From contig NZ_CP083740.1 in the NCBI RefSeq assembly GCF_020150455.1, positions 2,046,001 through 2,110,000 of the forward strand: 64,000 nucleotides of DNA, read 5' to 3'. Below are positions 36,038-44,667 of this stretch, one piece after another (the first letter of the stretch is position 1; every line of letters begins with the position of its first letter). The position numbers and the translations under genes were made by a program. This stretch comes from Bremerella sp. TYQ1. GTDB lineage: Bacteria > Planctomycetota > Planctomycetia > Pirellulales > Pirellulaceae. The notes under the pieces are model-generated. The model was not told the DNA's origin, did no database searches, and saw only the letters and a program-made list of their open reading frames with translations.

Positions 36038-36478
36038 ATGTCGACGTTTGTAATTAGTCCTTCCATTCAAATTCCGTGGAGCGAATTGCAGTTTTCCTAT
36101 TCGCGATCGAGCGGCCCGGGGGGACAGCATGTCAACAAGACCAACACGAAAGCGACGCTCAAGTGGGACGTCCGCCAAACCGAAGCAATCTCGCCGGCAA
36201 TTAAAAGCCGCTTCGAGAAGCACTGGGGAGCTCGCATTAACAAGGAAGGCCTGCTCGTCATCACCAGCGAGGAAAGCCGCGAGCAGCGAAGCAATCAAGA
36301 GGCCTGTCTCGACAAACTGAAGCACATGATCACGCTTTCTGCAAAGCGTCCGAAGGTTCGCGTTCCGACGAAACCGTCGCGTAGCTCCGTGATCAAAGGG
36401 CAAGAGAAGAAACGCCAGCACAGCGACCGCAAGAGCCAGCGCCGGAAATCAAAGAACATTTCTTACCGCAACGATTAG
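36038..36478 (+). CDS. arfB: Peptide chain release factor-like ribosome rescue protein (ArfB)
   Basis: ArfB hydrolyses peptidyl-tRNA on ribosomes stalled without a stop codon. From ATG at 36038 it has 146 residues, close to E. coli ArfB. The GGQ motif is in SSGPGGQHVNKTNTKATL, and the basic C-terminal tail needed to enter the mRNA channel is present (KRQHSDRKSQRRKSKNISYR). There is no stop-codon recognition domain. A GTG at 36029 is three codons upstream. No strong ribosome binding site is seen. A tmRNA or ArfA partner is not in the window. Confidence 0.92.
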   Translation: MSTFVISPSIQIPWSELQFSYSRSSGPGGQHVNKTNTKATLKWDVRQTEAISPAIKSRFEKHWGARINKEGLLVITSEESREQRSNQEACLDKLKHMITLSAKRPKVRVPTKPSRSSVIKGQEKKRQHSDRKSQRRKSKNISYRND

Positions 36479-36534
36479 AGCGTTTCCGACCATCGAGCAA
36501 TTCTCGGCAGTTTCCGCGTAGATTACCGCATCCT

Positions 36535-36561
36535 TTCCCGAATTCCGGGAAGGTCTATAAT
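36535..36561 (+). promoter_or_regulatory. TATAAT with adjoining palindrome upstream of the UVR-motif gene
   Basis: A perfect TATAAT (36556-36561) has no matching -35. Instead the inverted repeat TTCCCG/CGGGAA (36535-36540 with 36546-36551) ends 4 bp before it. It could be an activator or repressor site over a promoter lacking a -35. Confidence 0.4.
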
Positions 36562-36602
36562 CTGTATGGAACCTGAATTGGCCCTTTCCTGACAAGGAAA
36601 CT

Positions 36603-37355
36603 ATGGAACCCTCTGATCACTCCGAAAACATCGACCACATCCTCAACTCGTGGAACTTCGAGCCCGGGAAACTTACGGCCCGAATCACCGAAGCTTCCGA
36701 CGGTCGCGACGTTCTGCAGATGCGGATCGAGATGGGGCTGCTGCAGATGGAAATCAGCGGAAGACCAGATGGGGAAAAGCCTTACGACTTCGATTCCTAC
36801 CTAGAATACCTTCAGGACCAATATCTGACCGATCCCACGGCCCAGCTTACCGAAGATGATTGCGTGGAGATCGACCGGGAATTCGTGCAACTTTATCATC
36901 GCCGCATCTGCTGGTTGGCTCTTCGTGAATATGACAAAGCGGTCCGAGACGCCGATCACACTCTGAAGCTGATGGACGTCTGTCGCGATCATTCTGACGA
37001 TGAAGAATGGATCGATAGCCACGAGCATTTTCGCCCGTTTGTGATGTTCCATCGGATCCAAGCCAAAGCGCTGATCGAACTGGAAAAGCACACCCCGGAA
37101 CATGCGATCGAGCAATTGACCGAAGGTGTAGAAGAACTTCGCGCTATCTATGAAGCCGAAGGGGAAGTCGATACCGAGGACTTCGAGGCAGACGAATTGC
37201 ACGTCCGTTTGATCGAATTGCGGGAAACGCTTCGCGAACAATTCGACGTTGGACAGACGCTCAACGAGCAATTGGCAGACGCGGTGGCCAACGAACGCTA
37301 CGAACAAGCTGCCAAATTACGAGACCGCATTCACAAGCGGGAAGATATGCGTTAA
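36603..37355 (+). CDS. UVR-motif (UvrB/UvrC) protein with helical repeats
   Basis: The 250-residue cytoplasmic protein ends with a UVR motif (EQLADAVANERYEQAAKLRDRIHKRE), as found in UvrB, UvrC, ClpC and McsA. The N-terminal part has a short domain (GKLTARITEASDGRDVLQMRIEMGLLQMEISG) and then TPR-like helices (LREYDKAVRDADHTLKLM and RIQAKALIELEKHTPEHAIEQL). The UVR motif usually mediates protein docking, for example to UvrC or Clp ATPase. It is acidic and has no signal peptide. AAGGAAA stands 3 bases before the start. A repair or protein-quality role is guesswork. Confidence 0.85.
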   Translation: MEPSDHSENIDHILNSWNFEPGKLTARITEASDGRDVLQMRIEMGLLQMEISGRPDGEKPYDFDSYLEYLQDQYLTDPTAQLTEDDCVEIDREFVQLYHRRICWLALREYDKAVRDADHTLKLMDVCRDHSDDEEWIDSHEHFRPFVMFHRIQAKALIELEKHTPEHAIEQLTEGVEELRAIYEAEGEVDTEDFEADELHVRLIELRETLREQFDVGQTLNEQLADAVANERYEQAAKLRDRIHKREDMR

Positions 37356-37460
37356 GCAGTAAGTTGATTGCTAGACGCAAGTTATTTGAAATTCGCTGGT
37401 TGCGATAATTTCTCCGCGAAAATGCAAAACTCTTCTTACCCACTAGGTGGTTAAGTTTTG

Positions 37461-37489
37461 TTGCATTGGTGTTCCCTTCTGGCTACAAT
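37461..37489 (+). promoter_or_regulatory. Candidate promoter and palindrome of the Gfo/Idh oxidoreductase gene
   Basis: TTGCAT (37461-37466) and TACAAT (37484-37489) are 17 bp apart, start near 37496. Shortly after, TATGTG/CACATA (37508-37513 with 37520-37525) forms an inverted repeat that could be an operator or leader hairpin. The ribosome binding site AAGGA lies 7 bases before ATG 37566. Confidence 0.5.
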
Positions 37490-37565
37490 CGAGCCACACA
37501 CCTCCTCTATGTGCATGAACACATATCCCGCTATATCCCACCTACTAGCTAGTTAAGGATCAGCC

Positions 37566-38867
37566 ATGTCTGAGAAGTCGACCAAACCTTCGTCGCAGAA
37601 AAATGTCGAGCGACGCACCTTCCTGAAGGGTACCGCTGCCCTGAGTACTGCCGCTGCTGTTGGCAGTTTGACCATGGCTCGTTCCGCTCATGCCGCTGGC
37701 AATGATGAGCTGAAAGTAGCTTTGATCGGTTGTGGTGGCCGTGGTAACGGTGCCGCCGTGAATGCGACCAAGGGGGACGAAAACCTCAAGATCACCGTCC
37801 TGGCCGACATCTTCCCGGACAAAGTCGAAGCGTCGAAGCGAATCTTGGGACGCCAACTAGGCGACCGCTTCGCAGTGACCGACGAAAACTGCTTCAGCGG
37901 TTTCGACGCATACAAGCAAGTGATGGAAACCGATGTCGACGTCGTGCTGTTGTGCACAACGCCTCACTTCCGTCCAGCTCACTTGGAAGCCGCCATCGCC
38001 GCTGGCAAGCACGTCTTCTGCGAAAAGCCTGTCGCCATCGACGCACCTGGCTGTCGCAAAGTGATGGAAACGGTCGAAAAGGCCAAGCAGAAGAACCTCA
38101 GCATAGTGAGCGGTTTGTGCTGGCGATATCATCCTGCCGTGATCGCAACGGTCGAGAAGATCAAAGAAGGCATGATCGGCGACGTCGTTTCGATGCAGGA
38201 AAATTACCTTGCTGGAACGCTCTGGCATCGTGGCAACAAGCCTGATTGGTCGGAAATGGAATACCAGATCCGCAACTGGCTTTACTTCACTTGGCTCTCC
38301 GGCGATCACATCGCGGAACAAGCCATCCACAGCATCGACAAAGGCCAGTGGGTGATGGACGACCAAACGCCTGTTAGCTGCTATGGCCTGGGCGGTCGCG
38401 AAGTTCGTACTGACGAAGAATACGGCAACATCTTCGACCATCATGCAGTGATGTTCGAGTACGCTGGCGGCCAAAAGATGTTCCACTACACCCGTCAAAT
38501 GGCTGGCTGTTTCAACCAGACCGAAGACTTCATCATGGGCACCAATGGGAACGCAAAGATCCTCGCTCACACGATCGAAGGTCAAAACAACTGGAAGTAC
38601 GACGGCCCTGGCGGCAACATGTACGACTTGGAACACAAAGCCCTTTACGACGGCATGCGTTCCGGCAACATCATCAACAATGGCGACTACATGACCAAGA
38701 GCACCATGTGTGCCATCATGGGCCGCATGGCGACTTACACCGGCAAGAAGATCAGCTGGGACGAAGCTTGGAACAGCAAGGAAGACCTGACTCCTAAGAC
38801 TTACGAATGGGGTGAAGTCACCATTCCTACGCCGATCGCCGTCCCTGGTAAGACCAAGTTGGTTTAA
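37566..38867 (+). CDS. Tat-exported Gfo/Idh/MocA-family oxidoreductase
   Basis: The 433 residues begin with a twin-arginine signal (ERRTFLKGTAALSTAAAV, then AHAAG). The NAD(P)-binding domain ELKVALIGCGGRGNGAAVNA follows, then VDVVLLCTTPHFRPAHLEAAIAAGKHVFCEKPVAID with the conserved EKP. The C-terminal domain has GDHIAEQAIHSIDK. The family oxidises sugar hydroxyls or acts on glycosides with a tightly bound cofactor; exported members are common in planctomycetes and may act on polysaccharide-derived sugars. All core motifs look intact. Own promoter and strong terminator make it monocistronic. Confidence 0.92.
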   Translation: MSEKSTKPSSQKNVERRTFLKGTAALSTAAAVGSLTMARSAHAAGNDELKVALIGCGGRGNGAAVNATKGDENLKITVLADIFPDKVEASKRILGRQLGDRFAVTDENCFSGFDAYKQVMETDVDVVLLCTTPHFRPAHLEAAIAAGKHVFCEKPVAIDAPGCRKVMETVEKAKQKNLSIVSGLCWRYHPAVIATVEKIKEGMIGDVVSMQENYLAGTLWHRGNKPDWSEMEYQIRNWLYFTWLSGDHIAEQAIHSIDKGQWVMDDQTPVSCYGLGGREVRTDEEYGNIFDHHAVMFEYAGGQKMFHYTRQMAGCFNQTEDFIMGTNGNAKILAHTIEGQNNWKYDGPGGNMYDLEHKALYDGMRSGNIINNGDYMTKSTMCAIMGRMATYTGKKISWDEAWNSKEDLTPKTYEWGEVTIPTPIAVPGKTKLV

Positions 38868-38904
38868 ACCACGGATCGTTTCCGCGATTCAAACGAACTA
38901 CACT

Positions 38905-38936
38905 AGAGGCCAGGAATTTTCCTGGTCTCTTTTTTT
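38905..38936 (+). terminator. Rho-independent terminator of the oxidoreductase gene
   Basis: A 10 bp stem (38905-38914 with 38921-38930, one G-T pair) is followed by seven T. The T run ends exactly one base before the first ATG of the following permease gene. Confidence 0.85.
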
Positions 38937-40562
38937 ATGGTAGTTGTGATTTCGCCAGAAACCTCGCCCCGTCTTTCACGCTGGACACTAGTCGTCGCTG
39001 CCCTCACAGCCCTCGGGCTCGTGTTCTCGATGATTTATTGGGGCGATCCGCTTTCCATTCAATTAACGCGCGACACACTTCTATACGCCGCCGCTGTCGT
39101 GCTGTTGACCATACCTCCGGCTGTTCTTACGGCGCTGCTACTTTTTCGAACGAATATCATTGGGTACCGCTGGCTGACTTCTCTTCTGGTTGTCTGGCTG
39201 TTCATCCCGATTTACGTCCATATTGCCGGCTGGCGAGACCTATTCGGGCCACAAGGCTGGTGGGAAATCGCAAGCGTTATCGATCCTTCTTCCAATCTGA
39301 TCGACGGCTGGACTGGCTTGCTATGGCTGCATAGTCTCGCCGTATTTCCTTGGGTAACGCTGCTGACCGGTCTCGCATTCATACGAAGCTCCTCTGTGCT
39401 GGAAGAAGATGCCCGCCTCGATGTTTCGTCGCTATGGGTCTTGGCCAAAGTGACACTTCGTGGCAACTGGGACATTGTCCTCGTCGCGGCAGCATGGATA
39501 GTCGTGAGCGTCTTCGGTGAAATGAGCATTGCCAGCGTTTGCAATGTGCGTACCTACGCCGAGGTCGTATTCACAGGCATCCCCTTGGGGCAATCAACTT
39601 CGGAAACAGCCCTTTCCTTCGTCCCCGGCGTCTTGCTGGTGATCGGCTTGATTCTTCTCGCCGCATGGATTGCCACGTTCATTCGTCCTCGCTCGTCAGA
39701 GATCGAATCGCAACGTCTTCAACGACTGCCGCTTGGGTCGCTGCGAGGCACGGCGACACTGTTGGTCTGGGGACTCTTCGGGATGGCATTTCTTCCTCCG
39801 ATGGCTGGCCTTATTTACAAAGTCGGCATCACCATAGATCAAGTCGACGGCCAGTTTGTACGCGGGTGGTCGCTGCCCAAGGTTTTTCAGTTATCGCTGG
39901 GAAGTTTGGTGGTCTATCGCGAAGAGCTACTGTGGACTCTCGCCCTAAGCTCGACGGTGGCGATCGCAACGCTTGTGGTTGCGTTGCTACTTAGCGACAT
40001 CGCGAGACGAAGTCGCCTCGGAGGTTTTTGCGTGGCGATGCTTTGCGCCGCATTGTTTGCCATCCCCGGTCCTTTGGTTGGAATTGGAATTGCATGGGGT
40101 GTGAATCGCCCATGGCTGGTATCGCTGGCTCCGTTAATAGATCGCACAATTTTCGCACCCACGTTGGCAATTCTGACCGTCACTATTCCGTTGGTTACGT
40201 TCTTCTACTGGCATGCCATGAACGTTTCTCCGCAACTGTACGAGATGGCCAAACTCGACGGCAGTTCATGGTGGCGAACATGGATACGGATTGTCATCCC
40301 AGGCAATCTTCCCCTCATCTTGTCCGGCGGACTGATCGCGTTTGTCCTTGCCGCCAACGATGTCGCTCGCTCGGTGATGGTCCTACCGGCAGGGATCGAT
40401 ACCATTTCACGACGCATCTTCGGCCTCCTTCACTTCGGCGGCGAAGACAACGTGGCCGGCATTCTGCTGATGAATTTAGGTGTCGTCGCCGTCCTGTCGT
40501 TGACGATTCAGAAGCTTGCCGACTGGCGCAGTCGTAACGATTTTCACGATTCACTGCCGTGA
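38937..40562 (+). CDS. Orphan ABC transporter permease, iron(III)/thiamine type
   Basis: The 541-residue protein has about 12 membrane segments in two halves, as in FbpB/ThiP-type duplicated permeases. The second half has the EAA-like motif YEMAKLDGSSWWRTWIRIVIPGNLPLI that docks with an ATPase; the first half has a degenerate counterpart (LEEDARLDVSSLWVLAKVTLRGNWDIV). No ATPase or substrate-binding gene is adjacent, so its partners must be elsewhere. The first ATG immediately abuts the T run of a terminator and has no ribosome binding site; GTG at 38946 is an alternative. Substrate unknown. Confidence 0.85.
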   Translation: MVVVISPETSPRLSRWTLVVAALTALGLVFSMIYWGDPLSIQLTRDTLLYAAAVVLLTIPPAVLTALLLFRTNIIGYRWLTSLLVVWLFIPIYVHIAGWRDLFGPQGWWEIASVIDPSSNLIDGWTGLLWLHSLAVFPWVTLLTGLAFIRSSSVLEEDARLDVSSLWVLAKVTLRGNWDIVLVAAAWIVVSVFGEMSIASVCNVRTYAEVVFTGIPLGQSTSETALSFVPGVLLVIGLILLAAWIATFIRPRSSEIESQRLQRLPLGSLRGTATLLVWGLFGMAFLPPMAGLIYKVGITIDQVDGQFVRGWSLPKVFQLSLGSLVVYREELLWTLALSSTVAIATLVVALLLSDIARRSRLGGFCVAMLCAALFAIPGPLVGIGIAWGVNRPWLVSLAPLIDRTIFAPTLAILTVTIPLVTFFYWHAMNVSPQLYEMAKLDGSSWWRTWIRIVIPGNLPLILSGGLIAFVLAANDVARSVMVLPAGIDTISRRIFGLLHFGGEDNVAGILLMNLGVVAVLSLTIQKLADWRSRNDFHDSLP

Positions 40563-40626
40563 TTGGTAACAGCGCACTATACTGCTGGTGTTCTTAAGCC
40601 TTGGACTTCCCCTAAAAGGAGCCCTT

Positions 40627-41757
40627 ATGCCTCGCCAGATTTCGCTGAGCCTGCTTTTCCTGCTGCTATTCGCCACACTTGCGACGGCAGACGAAATCTC
40701 GTTCGAACGAGATGGCCAGCGAGTCGATCTTAAGGGCGACGTGATTGCGACTCACGAGGCGGGAATTGTCCTGCATACCGCGGATGGCAAGATGTGGCCG
40801 ATTCAGCAGGATGAAATTGTCGAACGCAAGAAGACGAGCGATCCGCTGGAACTTCAGACCAAGCAGCAGTTGATCGAAACCGTTTTGTCCGAGATGCCCC
40901 CAGGCTCAAAAGTCTTCGAGACCACACACTACATCGTCGCGTACAACACGTCGCGTGCCTACGCGCAATGGGTTGGCGGCATGCTTGAGCGACTTCATCG
41001 CGGGTTTACCAGCTACTGGTCGCAACGAGGAGTACAACTTCACGAACCCAAACAACCGCTGGTCGCTTTGGTGTTTGACAACCAAGATCAATTTGCGGCC
41101 TATGGCGAAGCGGAACTAGGAGCCGCAGCGAAAAGTGTCATTGGCTTCTACAGCATGCACACCAACTACGTGGTGATGTTTGATCTGACGGGGGGCGCCG
41201 GAAACGCTCGTCGTACGCTGGGCATTCGCGATATTCAACGCTTGATGAATCGCCCTGACTTCCAGTGGAGTCTCGCGACGATCGTTCACGAAGCGACCCA
41301 CCAACTTGCGTTTAACTCAGGCCTGCAAAAACGATGGGCCGATGTTCCCCTCTGGTTCTCGGAAGGTCTTGCGATTTACTTTGAAACACCCGACGTGTCG
41401 AGTAGTCGCGGATGGCGCGGTATCGGCCAGGTAAGTGCCCCACGGCTTCAGCAGTTTCAGCAAGCAGCAAAAGAAAGCAGCCAGCCATTTTTGCCAGATC
41501 TGCTGACGAATGATGATTCGCTTCGCAAAGCAGCGACTCGGATGGATCGCTACGCTCAGGCCTGGGCACTGACTTACTTCCTGCAGAAGCGCATGCCCGA
41601 AAAGTATGACGCATACCTGAACGAGCTTTCGCAGATCAAGCCGCTGCACGATCCGTCTCAGGCCGATCGTGTTCGCATGTTCCAAAAGCACTTCGGAGCG
41701 GACCTGTTAGAACTGGAAAACGAGGTCCGCCAAATGATGCTGGGCATGCGGCCGTAG
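40627..41757 (+). CDS. Secreted DUF1570 protein with HExxH zinc-peptidase-like motif
   Basis: From ATG 40627 the 376 residues have a signal peptide (SLSLLFLLLFATLATADE). A small beta domain follows (ISFERDGQRVDLKGDVIATHEAGIV), then the DUF1570 domain with IVHEATHQLAFNSGLQ (H221, E222, H225) and a downstream WFSEGLAIYFE that supplies the third-ligand Glu region seen in gluzincins. A peptidase role is plausible but unproven. AAGGAG stands 6 bases before the start; an upstream in-frame start at 40588 would spoil the signal. It follows the permease by 64 bases and may be cotranscribed. Confidence 0.9.
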   Translation: MPRQISLSLLFLLLFATLATADEISFERDGQRVDLKGDVIATHEAGIVLHTADGKMWPIQQDEIVERKKTSDPLELQTKQQLIETVLSEMPPGSKVFETTHYIVAYNTSRAYAQWVGGMLERLHRGFTSYWSQRGVQLHEPKQPLVALVFDNQDQFAAYGEAELGAAAKSVIGFYSMHTNYVVMFDLTGGAGNARRTLGIRDIQRLMNRPDFQWSLATIVHEATHQLAFNSGLQKRWADVPLWFSEGLAIYFETPDVSSSRGWRGIGQVSAPRLQQFQQAAKESSQPFLPDLLTNDDSLRKAATRMDRYAQAWALTYFLQKRMPEKYDAYLNELSQIKPLHDPSQADRVRMFQKHFGADLLELENEVRQMMLGMRP

Positions 41758-41760
41758 CCG

Positions 41761-43089
41761 TTACTTCTTTTCGCGAATGCGATACAAATTGTCGGCTGTT
41801 CGAATGACCAGGTTTCCGTCAAGGAAAATAGGATTCGCCATGATTCGCTCGCCGAGATCGTTTTCGGCGACTACGTCATACTCTTCGCCAGGCTTGATGA
41901 CGATCGTCATGCCCGACTCGCTGCAGAAGTAGATATTCCCGTCGGCAAACGTGGGCGACGCACTGTAGTTGCCACCCATGCGGCTTGTCCAAACTTCTTC
42001 ACCCGTAGCGGCATCGACGCATGTTGCCACACCGCGATCGCTGACCATGTAGATCTTGCCATCGACAACGATTGGGGAAGGAGTCGTAGGAACCTGGCGA
42101 CTGAACGTCCATTCGATATGCGAATTGGTCACATCTCCTTCGCCATCGGTACGAATGGCAACCAATTGTGGACGCATGAATCCGGAGCAAATGTATACCG
42201 TTCCGTTGTCGTAGACGGGACGCGGGACGTTGGAAAAGCCGCTGCCGTGATCAGCACGCCATAACTCTTTTCCCGTTTCTGGATCGTAGGCACAAACCCA
42301 CTGAGCGCCTGGAATAATCACTTGCTTTGCTCCATCGATTTCGACCACTAACGGCGTTGCGTACGCCTTCTTGCGATCGCCATCATCGGTGCGAAAGGGG
42401 GGCCGCGGTGTCTTCCAGGCAGTCTTCCCGGTTTTCTTATCGACAGCGGTAATGTACTGATCGTTGACACCGTCGCACGTCAGGATCACTTTGTCTCCTA
42501 CGACTACCGGAGAACTTCCAGGCCCGACGTTGTACTCCAATTCATTTTCGTTATTCCGCCAAACGACCGATGCAGACTCGGTGTCGATACAACATGCCCC
42601 ATACGTTCCGAAGTAGCAGTAAACGAACTTGCCTTCCACGACAGGGCTCGGAGACGCGTAAGAGTTCGTCAAGTGAACCGGAGAAGGATCGGTCACGTCA
42701 AACAAGTCGACCGTTCGCAGGACTTCACCTGTTTCGTAATCGATCTCGATCGCTTTCAGCAGAACGTTCGAGGCCAAGTTGGTTTGATTCCGCTGAAACG
42801 GTTTCGCGTCCTTCATCTTCTCCAGCTTTTCCTCTTCGGAAAGCAGCTGGACAATCGCCGTCGTCAGCCAAATTTTGTCCCCCACCATTACTGGCGAAGA
42901 CCATCCTTTTCCAGGAATGGGCGTCTTCCAGGTGATGTTCTCGTCGGCACTCCAACTCAACGGCACATCCTTGGCGGTCGTGATTCCGTCGCCATTAGGT
43001 CCGCGAAACTGTGGCCAGGTTTCTGCGAAGGCCGGCGCAACTAGAAATCCAACGACAAGCCAACAAGCAACCGAACGCGGAGTGGACAT
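41761..43089 (-). CDS. Secreted PQQ-binding-like beta-propeller protein
   Basis: From ATG 43087-43089 (MSTPRSVACW) the 442 residues carry a signal peptide (VVGFLVAPAFAETW). The opening TWPQFRGPNGDGITTAKDVPLSW and propeller blades follow, with KTGKTAWKTPRP, TGKELWRADHG, and TGEEVWTSRMGGNY. It is about the same size as the protein at 34570-35916 but only distantly alike. No haem or disulfide active-site motif is seen. Other planctomycete members are annotated as outer membrane or dehydrogenase-like without proof. An in-frame extension to 43218 overlaps the zinc-ribbon gene and is rejected. Its stop is 3 bases from the convergent DUF1570 gene. Confidence 0.88.
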   Translation of the reverse strand: MSTPRSVACWLVVGFLVAPAFAETWPQFRGPNGDGITTAKDVPLSWSADENITWKTPIPGKGWSSPVMVGDKIWLTTAIVQLLSEEEKLEKMKDAKPFQRNQTNLASNVLLKAIEIDYETGEVLRTVDLFDVTDPSPVHLTNSYASPSPVVEGKFVYCYFGTYGACCIDTESASVVWRNNENELEYNVGPGSSPVVVGDKVILTCDGVNDQYITAVDKKTGKTAWKTPRPPFRTDDGDRKKAYATPLVVEIDGAKQVIIPGAQWVCAYDPETGKELWRADHGSGFSNVPRPVYDNGTVYICSGFMRPQLVAIRTDGEGDVTNSHIEWTFSRQVPTTPSPIVVDGKIYMVSDRGVATCVDAATGEEVWTSRMGGNYSASPTFADGNIYFCSESGMTIVIKPGEEYDVVAENDLGERIMANPIFLDGNLVIRTADNLYRIREKK

Positions 43090-43147
43090 CGACTGAAACC
43101 TTAGGTGAGAAGGAGGGAGGCAAAGGTGGGACAAACAAGGGAAGGAA

Positions 43148-43384
43148 CTAACCGAATTGGCACCCGCCGGTACCGCACTGGGGCAAGCCGCATCCACCGC
43201 TGCTAGGCATCGGACCACACACAGGCAATTCGGTCGATTTGCCGCCGGTGTGGGCCGCGGGAACGCTCCAAGCTTTTTCTAACTTGGTGCTGCTGCACGT
43301 CGGGCAAGCAGGCTTTTCGCTGCCTCGGACCAACAGCTCGAACTGGCTTTGACAAGCGTCGCAAGTGTATTCAAACAGAGGCAT
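43148..43384 (-). CDS. FmdB-family zinc ribbon protein
   Basis: The 78 residues begin MPLFEYTCDACQSQFELLVRG, and CPTC follows at about 32-35: the two CxxC pairs of the FmdB/regulatory zinc ribbon. The C-terminal half is Gly/Cys-rich (SSGGCGLPQCGTGGCQFG), common in the family. FmdB was proposed to regulate formamidase or amide genes, but most members have no known role. Upstream codons in the same frame would overlap nnrE and are not used. It is 58 bases from the PQQ propeller gene on the same strand and diverges from nnrE, so a shared promoter region of about 80 bases serves both. Confidence 0.88.
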   Translation of the reverse strand: MPLFEYTCDACQSQFELLVRGSEKPACPTCSSTKLEKAWSVPAAHTGGKSTELPVCGPMPSSGGCGLPQCGTGGCQFG

Positions 43385-43463
43385 TACTTCACCTGAGTCG
43401 AAAATCGGATAGAGTCGAAATAGGAAGTTTGTATTGTAAATCATACCCCAGGAAACTGAATAC

Positions 43464-44138
43464 ATGATTCCACGCCCCCCTCTGACCCGAGAACAGTCTC
43501 GCGCGGTGGACGTGATTGCCGCCGACAAATACCACATTCCCGGCGTGATCTTGATGGAAAATGCCGGCCGCGGCAGCGCAGAGCTTATCGCCGCGAAACG
43601 ACCATCGCACGTCCTCATTTGCTGCGGACCAGGCAACAACGGAGGCGATGGGCATGTCATTGCTCGGCATCTGGACCTAAGCGGCATTCAAGTAACAGTT
43701 GCCCTCTTCTGCTCGCGAGAGCGCATTCAGGGCGATGCTTTGGTCAATTTTAAGATAATCGAGGCGAGTGACATTGAGATTTTAGACTGTGCAGATGAGC
43801 CTCTTTGCCGGTCCTTCAGCGAAGCGCTGTCGCAGGTGGACTGGGTCGTCGATGCCATGCTCGGTACAGGAGTTACCTCAGCCCCGCGAGAGCCTATTGC
43901 CTCGGCGATTTGTGCCATCAATGCGTCGCCGGCAAATGTTTTTGCCATCGACATTCCTAGCGGGCTCGATTGCGATACAGGAGTTCCCAACGATCCCACG
44001 ATCATCGCCAATGTGACCGCAACGTTCGTTACGACCAAGCAAGGCTACCTTCAAGACACCGCCAAGCAAGCACTCGGGGAAGTCCACATTGTCGATATCG
44101 GCACGCCGCAAACGCTCCTGCGAGAAGTGCTTCGTTAA
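43464..44138 (+). CDS. nnrE: NAD(P)H-hydrate epimerase
   Basis: Epimerises the R form of damaged hydrated NAD(P)H so that the S-specific dehydratase can repair it. The 224 residues are the YjeF N-terminal domain alone. Motifs: IPGVILMENAGRGSAEL, VLICCGPGNNGGDGHVIARHL and DWVVDAMLGTG, then VFAIDIPSGLDCDTG with the catalytic Asp. The dehydratase half (NnrD) that is fused in E. coli is absent, so it must be encoded elsewhere. AGGAAA lies about 9 bases before the ATG. Its stop overlaps the convergent GNAT gene by 4 bases. Confidence 0.92.
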   Translation: MIPRPPLTREQSRAVDVIAADKYHIPGVILMENAGRGSAELIAAKRPSHVLICCGPGNNGGDGHVIARHLDLSGIQVTVALFCSRERIQGDALVNFKIIEASDIEILDCADEPLCRSFSEALSQVDWVVDAMLGTGVTSAPREPIASAICAINASPANVFAIDIPSGLDCDTGVPNDPTIIANVTATFVTTKQGYLQDTAKQALGEVHIVDIGTPQTLLREVLR

Positions 44139-44629
44139 GTGGTGGGTGCGATGGGCTTCTTCCAGAAACTCATCGCATCCGATTCAGGATCGCCTGCCTG
44201 AAAACCGTGCCGAAGATAAAGACTTCTGGCTCGATTGTCGGCTCGGACCTCAAGAGTTACAAAGGCACAATCTTCTTCCAGTGCCAGCCGGTCAACGGCA
44301 TCCAACAAGGCTTGTCCGACCCCTTGCCCGCGAGCAGATGGTAAAACGGCCAAGTCGTGGATGTTGATCACTGGACGCGCCTTGAAGCTGGAGAAGCCGA
44401 CAAAACAGTTGGCTAGTCCAACGAACTGTCCATCACTAACGGCTAGTAATCCACGGAACGTATCGATCTGCTTCAATCGTGGCACGAGATTCTTACGCAC
44501 CTCGTCCGGCAGCGGCCCGTTGTTCCCCATCGGATCATGGGAGTAGTCATCCAAGATCGCGATCAGGGCGTCGGCGTGCGCGGGATTATTCAAATCGAGG
44601 CGGCAAACCGTGCCGTTAAATGTAGACAT
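44135..44629 (-). CDS. GNAT-family N-acetyltransferase
   Basis: The 164 residues contain the acetyl-CoA-binding motif A (INIHDLAVLPSARGQGVGQALLDAV, with the R/QxxGxG/A signature RGQGVG). Motif B-like FVTLEVRADNRARSLYLRHGFQ follows. The N-terminal half binds the acceptor, which is unknown. The start ATG 44627-44629 has AGGAGG (complement of 44638-44643) 8 bases upstream; a GTG one codon earlier is less well spaced. Cytoplasmic. It lies between nnrE and the diadenylate cyclase gene, but no functional link is apparent. Confidence 0.9.
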   Translation of the reverse strand: MSTFNGTVCRLDLNNPAHADALIAILDDYSHDPMGNNGPLPDEVRKNLVPRLKQIDTFRGLLAVSDGQFVGLANCFVGFSSFKARPVINIHDLAVLPSARGQGVGQALLDAVDRLALEEDCAFVTLEVRADNRARSLYLRHGFQAGDPESDAMSFWKKPIAPTT

Positions 44630-44667
44630 CACGCATGCCTCCTCTGAAAGAGTTCGCCGGAGCGAGG

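Noticed and set aside
40588..40626. Upstream start of the DUF1570 gene
   Set aside because: The later ATG has AAGGAG at correct distance and begins a clean signal peptide.
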